From positions 1-5,210 of the forward strand of contig JAJNBO010000222.1 in assembly GCA_021156245.1 (NCBI GenBank): a stretch of DNA of 5,210 nucleotides, given 5' to 3'. The notes under the pieces are model-generated. The model saw only the letters and a list, made by a program, of their open reading frames with translations, ran no database searches and was not told where the DNA came from. Position numbers and translations under genes: made by a program. Positions 1 through 4,119 of this stretch are shown here, piece after piece. Source of the DNA: Ramlibacter sp. Lineage in GTDB: Bacteria > Pseudomonadota > Gammaproteobacteria > Burkholderiales > Burkholderiaceae_C. Positions within the stretch are counted from its first letter, which is position 1. Each line of letters opens with the position of its first letter.

Positions 1-1
1 G

Positions 2-520
2 GACGAGTTCGGCCACTGGTTCGCCAAGACCACGCGCACCGGCGTGGTCAAGAGCATGAAGGACTTCTACTGGGACATCCGGCCCAAGCCCGAATACGGC
101 ACGATCGAGATCCGGGTGTTCGACACGCCGCTCACGATCGAGCGGGCCGCCGCCCTTGCCGGCTTCGTCCAGTCGCTCGCGGCCTGGTTCCTCGCGGAGC
201 AACCGTTCGCGCCCCAGGAGGACGATTACATGGTTTACACGTACAACCGCTTCCAGGCTTGCCGCTTCGGGCTGGAGGCGGTGTACGTGGAGCCCGAGAC
301 CGGGCGACACCTGCCCTTGCGCGAGCACATCCTCCAGACGCTGGACCAGGTGGCGTCGCACGCCCGCGGCCTGGGCGCGGACGCCGCCATCCAGATGCTG
401 CGCGAGTCCGCGCACAAGGGCGTGAACGACGCGCGCTGGCTGCGGGAGACTCAGACGCGCGAACGCCTGCTCGCCGAAATGGTGCGCCAGGGGGCCGAGC
501 GCTTCCGCGGCCGCGGGTGA
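2..520 (+). CDS. ybdK: YbdK-family carboxylate-amine ligase (glutamate-cysteine ligase type 2), C-terminal part
   Basis: The gene enters from the left edge; 172 residues are visible in an uninterrupted frame and the stop is TGA 518-520. Full family members are roughly 370 residues, so about the last 45% is present. The diagnostic stretch is at visible residues 23-45, a YWDIRP motif followed by [14 protein letters not shown], which closely matches the conserved YbdK core (E. coli has WDIRP then YGTLEVRVMDTPLT). Members belong to the glutamine-synthetase-like GCS2 superfamily, are cytoplasmic, and use ATP to join a carboxylate to an amine; E. coli YbdK has weak glutamate-cysteine ligase activity, but the physiological substrate is usually unknown. 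The C-terminal 90 residues are helical and charged, as usual for the family. An internal GTG at 44 is not the start, because the frame and the homology continue upstream of it. thiL follows after 9 nt, so the two are probably co-transcribed. Confidence 0.9.
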   Translation, partial: DEFGHWFAKTTRTGVVKSMKDFYWDIRPKPEYGTIEIRVFDTPLTIERAAALAGFVQSLAAWFLAEQPFAPQEDDYMVYTYNRFQACRFGLEAVYVEPETGRHLPLREHILQTLDQVASHARGLGADAAIQMLRESAHKGVNDARWLRETQTRERLLAEMVRQGAERFRGRG

Positions 521-525
521 GGTGG
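519..525 (+). promoter_or_regulatory. Shine-Dalgarno site of thiL
   Basis: GAGGTGG lies 4 nt before the ATG at 530 and overlaps the TGA stop of the ybdK-like gene. It supports the choice of 530 as the thiL start and suggests that translation of thiL follows termination of the upstream gene. Confidence 0.65.
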
Positions 526-529
526 CCCG

Positions 530-1495
530 ATGGGCGAGTTCGACCTGATCGCGCGCTACTTCACCCGGCCGGCGCGGCGCAGTCCGCTCGGCGTGGGTGA
601 CGACTGCGCCTTGCTGCAGCCGCGCGCCGGGATGCAGCTCGCCGTCTCCACCGACCTGCTGCTCGAGGGGCGGCACTTCCTGTCCACCGTGGATCCGGGC
701 CGCCTGGGCCACAAGGCGCTGGCCGTCAACCTGAGTGACCTGGCGGCCTGCGGCGCCGAGCCGCTGGCCTTCACCTTGTCGCTCGCGCTGCCGCGCATCG
801 ACCAGGCCTGGCTGGCCGCTTTCTCGCAGGGGCTGTGGGCGCTTGCCGATGCGCACGGCTGCGAGCTCGTGGGCGGCGACACCACGCGGGGCCCGCTGGC
901 GATCAACATCGCGGTGTTCGGCGAGGTGCCCGCCGGGGCGGCGCTGCTGCGCTCCGGTGCGCGCGCGGGCGACGATCTCTGGGTGAGCGGAACGCTCGGC
1001 GACGCGCGGCTGGCCCTGGATGCCTTCCGCGGCAGCGTCTCGCTGCCCCAGGACGTGTTCGATGCCGCACGCCTGCGGCTCGAGGTGCCGCAGCCTCGCG
1101 TCGCCCTCGGTCTGGCGTTGCGCGGGATCGCGACCTCGGCCATCGACGTCAGCGACGGATTGCTCGGCGACCTCGGCCACATCCTCGCGCAGTCCGGCGT
1201 CGGCGCGCGGGTGGACGCGGTCGAAGCCGCGTCGCTGCTCGCCGCCGCAAAGGCTGGTCTCGCGCTGGCCACCGACCGGATCGAGGACCTGGTGTTCGCG
1301 GGCGGCGACGACTACGAGCTCGCGTTCACTGCGCCGGCCTCGGCCCGCTCCGCCGTGCGGTCCGCGTCGGCGCGCTGCGGCACGCCCGTCACGCGGATCG
1401 GCGTGATCGAGGCGCAGGCAGGACTGCGCGTCGTGGACGCAGCCGGTCACGTGATCCCGCGCCGCTTCGCGGGCTTCGACCACTTCGGCGCGTGA
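530..1495 (+). CDS. thiL: Thiamine-monophosphate kinase ThiL
   Basis: ThiL phosphorylates thiamine monophosphate with ATP to thiamine diphosphate, the last step of cofactor synthesis, in the cytoplasm. The 321-residue protein is full length (E. coli ThiL is about 325). It shows the family signatures in order: the N-terminal GEFDLI start, GVGDDCA at 21-27, STDLLLEGRHF at 40-50, GHKALAVNLSDLAACGAEP at 60-78, the metal/nucleotide-binding GGDTTRGP at 115-122, GDDLWVSGTLGDA at 147-159, IDVSDGL at 205-211 with its acidic pair D206 and D209, and GGDDYEL at 258-264. All belong to the PurM/AIR-synthase-like ATP-binding fold. The start is ATG 530, which has a good ribosome binding site and gives the usual MGEFDLI N-terminus. 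The stop overlaps the next gene's GTG by 4 nt. No TPP riboswitch is visible upstream, so expression probably follows the operon. Nothing in the sequence suggests loss of function. Confidence 0.97.
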   Translation: MGEFDLIARYFTRPARRSPLGVGDDCALLQPRAGMQLAVSTDLLLEGRHFLSTVDPGRLGHKALAVNLSDLAACGAEPLAFTLSLALPRIDQAWLAAFSQGLWALADAHGCELVGGDTTRGPLAINIAVFGEVPAGAALLRSGARAGDDLWVSGTLGDARLALDAFRGSVSLPQDVFDAARLRLEVPQPRVALGLALRGIATSAIDVSDGLLGDLGHILAQSGVGARVDAVEAASLLAAAKAGLALATDRIEDLVFAGGDDYELAFTAPASARSAVRSASARCGTPVTRIGVIEAQAGLRVVDAAGHVIPRRFAGFDHFGA

Positions 1496-1974
1496 CCCTG
1501 CGCGGCTGGCTCCTTTTGCTCGCCACGTGCTGCGCCACGGCAGCCGACGCTGCCGTGTTCCGCGGCACGGTGACCCACGTCACCGACGGCGACACGCTGT
1601 GGGTGCGCCCCGCGTCCGGGGGCGCGCCGGTGGAGATCCGGCTCCTCGATCTCGATGCGCCCGAAGGTTGCCAGCGCTTCGGGCCGCAGTCCAAGCAGGC
1701 GCTGGCCCGCCGGGTGCTGCACGAGGCCGTGCGCGTGCGCAGCCGCGGCGCCGACGAATACGACCGCGCACTCGCGCGCGTCGAGCACCGCGGCCAGGAT
1801 GTCGGCAGCTGGATGGTGCGCAGCGGCCATGCATGGTCGGCGACTTTCCGGGACAAGCCTGGCCCTTATGCGAAGCTGGAGCGGCAAGCCCGGGCCGAGC
1901 GCGCCGGCCTGTGGTCCGTGCCAGGAGCACTCGAGCCGCGCAGCTTCCGCAAGCGGTTCGGGCGATGCCAATGA
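1492..1974 (+). CDS. Exported thermonuclease-family (staphylococcal nuclease-like) protein
   Basis: This is a 160-residue member of the SNase family, calcium-dependent nucleases that cleave DNA and RNA. Residues 1-20 look like a signal peptide: Arg4, a hydrophobic run LLLLATCCATAA, then an A-D-A site with cleavage probably after Ala20. The mature protein is then a single SNase (OB-fold) domain of about 140 residues. The catalytic set is complete by alignment to S. aureus nuclease: DGDT at 32-35 (D34 equals D21), R50 (R35), D55 (D40) and E58 (E43) in RLLDLDAPE, and R92 (R87) in DEYDRALARV. The lipobox-like L-A-T-C has Thr before Cys, so a lipoprotein is unlikely. The GTG at 1492 is chosen because it overlaps the thiL stop as GTGA and gives a clean signal peptide; there is no Shine-Dalgarno sequence, so translational coupling is likely. 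Periplasmic or secreted nucleic-acid degradation is inferred. Confidence 0.9.
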   Translation: MTLRGWLLLLATCCATAADAAVFRGTVTHVTDGDTLWVRPASGGAPVEIRLLDLDAPEGCQRFGPQSKQALARRVLHEAVRVRSRGADEYDRALARVEHRGQDVGSWMVRSGHAWSATFRDKPGPYAKLERQARAERAGLWSVPGALEPRSFRKRFGRCQ

Positions 1975-1997
1975 CGGGGCGGGCTACCATCGACGCG

Positions 1998-2534
1998 ATG
2001 CCTGACGCCGCCCTCGCCGAACCCCCGTTGCTGCCGCCCCGCCGGCCTTCGATGCGCTTCATGCTGTCGCACCCGGCGCACGTGATCGCCTTCGGCTTCG
2101 GTTCGGGCCTGGTGCCGGTGGCGCCCGGCACCAGCGGCACCCTGTGGGCCTGGCTCACGTACGTGGTCATGCAGCAGTGGCTGGACCCCGTGCTGCTCGG
2201 ATGGATCGTGGGCCTTTCCGTCCCGGTGGGCTGGTGGGCCTGCACCGTCACCGCCCGCAACCTGCGCATCGCCGATCCCGGCGCCATCGTCTGGGACGAG
2301 GTTGCCTGCTTCTGGCTCGTTCTCTGGGTGCTGATGCCCGCCGGCTTGCTGGCGCAGGTGGTGGCCTTCCTGCTGTTCCGTGGCTTCGACATGGTCAAGC
2401 CGGGACCGGTGGGCTGGGCCGACCGCTACTTCAAGGGCCACGGCTGGGCGGGCGGCTTCGGCATCATGATGGACGACGTGGTGGCGGCGTTCTGCACGCT
2501 GCTGGTCCTGGCTTTCTGGAGGCACTGGACGTGA
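1998..2534 (+). CDS. pgpA: Phosphatidylglycerophosphatase A
   Basis: PgpA dephosphorylates phosphatidylglycerol phosphate to phosphatidylglycerol in the inner membrane, a step of acidic phospholipid synthesis. Read from ATG 1998 the protein has 178 residues (E. coli about 172). The family motifs are all present: GFGSGLVPVAPGTSGTL at 33-49, DPGAIVWDE at 93-101, RGFDMVKPGPV at 128-138, and GGFGIMMDD at 152-160 with the conserved acidic residues D100, E101, D131, D159 and D160. Hydrophobic membrane segments lie at about 49-82, 102-127 and 161-174. The start is uncertain. ATG 1998 gives an N-terminal length close to relatives. ATG 1971 would overlap the nuclease stop as ATGA and add 9 residues, and ATG 1965 is also in frame. 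None has a clear ribosome binding site. The gene is followed by pncC with a 4-nt overlap, a familiar neighbourhood with thiL in beta-proteobacteria. Confidence 0.94.
   Translation: MPDAALAEPPLLPPRRPSMRFMLSHPAHVIAFGFGSGLVPVAPGTSGTLWAWLTYVVMQQWLDPVLLGWIVGLSVPVGWWACTVTARNLRIADPGAIVWDEVACFWLVLWVLMPAGLLAQVVAFLLFRGFDMVKPGPVGWADRYFKGHGWAGGFGIMMDDVVAAFCTLLVLAFWRHWT
2518..2522 (+). promoter_or_regulatory. Shine-Dalgarno site of pncC
   Basis: A perfect GGAGG sits inside the last codons of pgpA, 8 nt before the GTG at 2531. It fixes the pncC start at this GTG, which overlaps the pgpA stop as GTGA. Confidence 0.75.
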
Positions 2535-3016
2535 ACGAACTGACCACATCGCAGCTGTGCGCGCGCCTGGCGGATGCGCTGCTGGCCCGCGGCTGGAAGC
2601 TCGCCACGGCGGAGAGCTGCACCGGTGGCATGATCGCCGCCGCATGCACCGACCTGCCCGGCTCGAGCCAGTGGTTCGAGCGCGGCTTCGTCACCTACTC
2701 CAACGAAGCCAAGGTCGACGCGCTGGGTGTCGATGCGACGTTGATCGCGGCCAACGGCGCGGTGAGCGAGGTCGTGGCGCGGGCCATGGCGTTCGGCGCG
2801 ATCCGCCATTCCCTGGCGCAGGCCAGCGTCGCCGTGACGGGCGTGGCCGGACCAACGGGGGGCAGCCCGGACAAGCCGGTGGGAACGGTGTGGTTCGGAT
2901 TCCAGGTGGACGGCCGGCTCACCAGTGAAGTGCGCCGCTTCGACGGCGACCGCGCCGCCATCCGGGGCGCCACCGTGCAGCACGCGTTGCGGCGGCTGCT
3001 CGAATTGCTGGACTGA
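2531..3016 (+). CDS. pncC: Nicotinamide-nucleotide amidohydrolase PncC (CinA C-terminal family)
   Basis: PncC deamidates nicotinamide mononucleotide to nicotinate mononucleotide, returning NMN (for example from NAD-dependent DNA ligase) to NAD synthesis. The protein has 161 residues, the length of stand-alone PncC (E. coli 165), and lacks the N-terminal MoCF/COG1058 domain of full CinA. Hallmarks are TAESCTGG at 26-33 with Ser29, the family's proposed nucleophile; GSSQWFERGFVTYSNEAK at 44-61 with Tyr56 and Lys61; NGAVSE; and GVAGPTGG then DKPVGTVW at 104-121. The GTG start has a strong GGAGG and overlaps the pgpA stop by 4 nt, so it is translationally linked to pgpA. It is the last gene of the + strand run, with a convergent gene 9 nt beyond its stop. 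Many databases name this family CinA, but a competence role should not be inferred from that. Confidence 0.95.
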   Translation: MNELTTSQLCARLADALLARGWKLATAESCTGGMIAAACTDLPGSSQWFERGFVTYSNEAKVDALGVDATLIAANGAVSEVVARAMAFGAIRHSLAQASVAVTGVAGPTGGSPDKPVGTVWFGFQVDGRLTSEVRRFDGDRAAIRGATVQHALRRLLELLD

Positions 3017-3025
3017 GGCCGCCGA

Positions 3026-3328
3026 TCAATCCTGCGGGACGACCCGGGCCCGGTGCGCATTGCGGTTGCGGCGGCTCACCAGCCGCGGCAACAGGAAGGT
3101 GCGGCGCAGGCCGTCAGCGGCGCAAGCCGCCGTCGACTTCATGTCGTGTCCCAGGATCGCCAGTTCCTCGTCGATCTCCTCGATCCGGTCGCTCCAGCGC
3201 CCGGTCTGCATCTGGTCCATGGCCAGGACCATGCGCAGGGCCAGCAGGTTGCGCACCAGGCGGGCATTGCGGTCTTCGAGGGTGTCGTCGTGGGTCACGT
3301 GGCTGCTCTCATTCGATGTCTGAAGCAT
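3026..3328 (-). CDS. Small charged helical protein of unknown function
   Basis: I do not recognise a named family. From ATG 3328 the protein has 100 residues. An alternative start, GTG 3298 (Val11), gives 90 residues and is preceded by a weak GAGAG at about 7 nt, whereas the ATG has no ribosome binding site; the choice is open. Residues 14-63 look like two amphipathic, acid-rich helices (EDRNARLVRNLLALRMVLAM, then RIEEIDEELAIL) that could pair as a coiled-coil hairpin. The tail from about 74 to 97 is strongly basic with many Arg residues. There is no signal peptide, membrane segment or cysteine pair (one Cys, at 69). The gene lies 75 nt downstream of the CxxCxGxG gene on the same strand and ends 9 nt from the pncC stop. 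The sensible mixed composition, unlike the Arg/Ala/Pro-rich shadow frames here, supports a real gene. Confidence 0.62.
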   Translation of the reverse strand: MLQTSNESSHVTHDDTLEDRNARLVRNLLALRMVLAMDQMQTGRWSDRIEEIDEELAILGHDMKSTAACAADGLRRTFLLPRLVSRRNRNAHRARVVPQD

Positions 3329-3373
3329 CCCACGTGCCAGCGACCGGGCTTGTCGGAACGCGGCGGATAACGC

Positions 3374-3383
3374 ATTGCCTTGT
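3374..3383. repeat. 10-nt direct repeat (copy 1 of 2)
   Basis: ATTGCCTTGT (ACAAGGCAAT on the - strand) occurs here, in the 75-nt gap before the 3026-3328 gene, and again at 3618-3627, just upstream of the CxxCxGxG gene. The two copies are 244 nt apart. Both also have AGTAC a short way upstream on the - strand, at 13 and 16 nt. A chance match of this length in such a short span is possible. Confidence 0.35.
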
Positions 3384-3403
3384 TCCTACCTGCGACGTAG
3401 TAC

Positions 3404-3610
3404 TCAGACCTGCGCGAAAACGGAGCGTCCGCTTCCACGGCATTGGAGGCAAGACAGGTACAGCATGCCCGGCGCCGGCTCCAGCGCCGGTTCGTAGCGG
3501 TACCAGCCGCCGAATCCGAGGCACTCCTCGCAGCCCTCGTGCGCCGGTTGGGCGGCGAGCGCGGGTTGGAACTCCTGGAGCGAGGCGGGGGCGAGACTGG
3601 TGGCGGACAT
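3404..3610 (-). CDS. Small protein with two DnaJ-type CxxCxGxG motifs (putative zinc-binding)
   Basis: The protein has 68 residues from ATG 3610 to TGA 3404. The first 23 residues are low in complexity and probably flexible (many Ala, Pro, Gln). The core holds CEECLGFGGW at 27-36 and CLQCRGSGRS at 54-63. Each fits CxxCxGxG exactly, the repeat of the cysteine-rich zinc domain of DnaJ/Hsp40, and the linker between them (37-53) is aromatic and acidic. Two such motifs supply four cysteines, enough for one zinc ion, as in the unrelated 53-residue anti-TRAP protein of Bacillus. There is no J domain, signal peptide or membrane segment. ATG 3610 is chosen because the upstream frame turns into Arg-rich shadow sequence antisense to nothing known and overlapping the PIN gene. 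The ribosome binding site is weak: AAGG lies 11 nt upstream, inside a hairpin. Zinc binding is inferred from the motifs and the partner is unknown. Confidence 0.75.
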   Translation of the reverse strand: MSATSLAPASLQEFQPALAAQPAHEGCEECLGFGGWYRYEPALEPAPGMLYLSCLQCRGSGRSVFAQV

Positions 3611-3621
3611 GATGTGGATTG

Positions 3622-3641
3622 CCTTGTGTGAAGCCACAAGG
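3622..3641 (-). promoter_or_regulatory. Leader hairpin over the putative ribosome binding site of the CxxCxGxG gene
   Basis: In the - strand transcript, CCTTGTG and CACAAGG form a perfect 7-bp stem with a 6-nt loop (GCTTCA). The 3' arm contains AAGG, the only purine-rich ribosome binding candidate, ending 11 nt before ATG 3610. No U-tract follows, so it is not a standard terminator. A role in controlling translation is inferred; the symmetry is directly visible. Confidence 0.5.
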
Positions 3642-3643
3642 TA

Positions 3644-3663
3644 CTGCGCGCGCCGGCGCGCAG
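3644..3663 (-). promoter_or_regulatory. GC-rich perfect hairpin between the PIN gene and the CxxCxGxG gene
   Basis: CTGCGCGC and GCGCGCAG form an 8-bp perfect stem around a 4-nt loop (CGGC in the - strand RNA). The core GCGCGCCGGCGCGC at 3648-3661 is also a 14-bp DNA palindrome. It lies 48 nt past the PIN stop and only 2 nt before the next hairpin. It lacks a T-tract, so factor-independent termination is not supported. It could be a 3'-end-protecting stem, part of a tandem-hairpin leader or a binding site. High GC makes chance stems more common here. Confidence 0.4.
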
Positions 3664-3711
3664 CGTCAGCACGAGCTAGGGAAGCGCGTAGGAAACAAGC
3701 GCTACCGCGGG

Positions 3712-4119
3712 TTACGACGGCAACACTGCGGCCGCGGTGACCTGCAAGCCGGCCAGGCGCTTGCGCATGCGCAGCACCTCGTCGTCCTTGCTCAACAGGA
3801 CGCAACGGTGCGCCACGGCGAGGTCGATGAACTTCTGGTCGTCCGGGTCGCCGCACGTGACCTCGGCCTTGGCGGCCGGTTCGACCAGCCGGGCGTGCCG
3901 GTCGAAGTCCTGCAGCACTGCGTCGGCGCTGCCACGATGGAAGGTCACGCGGGGCGCGAGCTTGGGATAGGCGAGCACGCGGGCGAGTTCGTCGCGCATG
4001 GCGGCCGTGGCCAGCCACCGCAAGGCGCCCGCTTCCAGCCCGTCCTGGAGCCGGCGTGCACCAGGATCGCGGAACACCAGCAGGTCCAGCACCACGTTGG
4101 TGTCAATCACCAGCTGCAT
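3712..4119 (-). CDS. PIN-domain ribonuclease-like protein (putative toxin component family)
   Basis: The 135-residue protein is a single PIN domain of the COG1569 / TIGR00305 type, a family annotated as putative toxin-antitoxin toxin component. PIN domains are metal-dependent ribonucleases. The acidic residues expected at the active site are present: D6 in the N-terminal VIDTNV, E44 in RDELARVL, D91 with D93 and D94 in CGDPDDQKFIDLA, and D112 in LLSKDDEVL. The family pattern (strand, DTNV, then YPK, then GDPDD-KF, then SKD) is complete, so activity is plausible. The start ATG 4119 places VIDTN at residues 4-8, the usual position, and overlaps the rlmL 3' end by 17 nt in another frame. No Shine-Dalgarno is seen, so translation is probably coupled to rlmL. 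No antitoxin gene of a known type (AbrB, RHH, Phd, HTH) flanks it. It may therefore be a housekeeping nuclease rather than a toxin. Confidence 0.88.
   Translation of the reverse strand: MQLVIDTNVVLDLLVFRDPGARRLQDGLEAGALRWLATAAMRDELARVLAYPKLAPRVTFHRGSADAVLQDFDRHARLVEPAAKAEVTCGDPDDQKFIDLAVAHRCVLLSKDDEVLRMRKRLAGLQVTAAAVLPS

Noticed and set aside
556..1272. 238-codon open frame on the - strand inside thiL
   Set aside because: It is Ser/Arg/Ala/Pro-rich with no family features, and lies fully antisense to a well-conserved thiL. It is a by-product of high GC.
835..1491. Upstream extension of the nuclease frame inside thiL
   Set aside because: The frame is open but Arg/Ala-rich shadow sequence; the signal peptide and the GTGA overlap place the real start at 1492.
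1580..2398. 272-codon open frame on the - strand across the nuclease and pgpA genes
   Set aside because: It is antisense to two recognised genes, and its composition is that of a shadow frame, with repeated Arg/Ala/Gly and no motif.
3042..3054. GC palindrome (CCGGGCCCGG core) near the convergent gene ends as a terminator
   Set aside because: It is short, lacks a loop and a T-tract, and lies within the coding part of the 3026-3328 gene. No convincing terminator is visible between pncC and its convergent neighbour.
3371..3403. Promoter before the 3026-3328 gene (a TTATCC-like -10 on the - strand)
   Set aside because: No -35 box was found at an acceptable spacing, and the -10 match is poor.
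3611..4018. Longer N-terminus for the CxxCxGxG protein, starting at 4018
   Set aside because: The extra 136 residues are Arg-rich and overlap the PIN gene out of frame; recognisable protein character begins only at ATG 3610.
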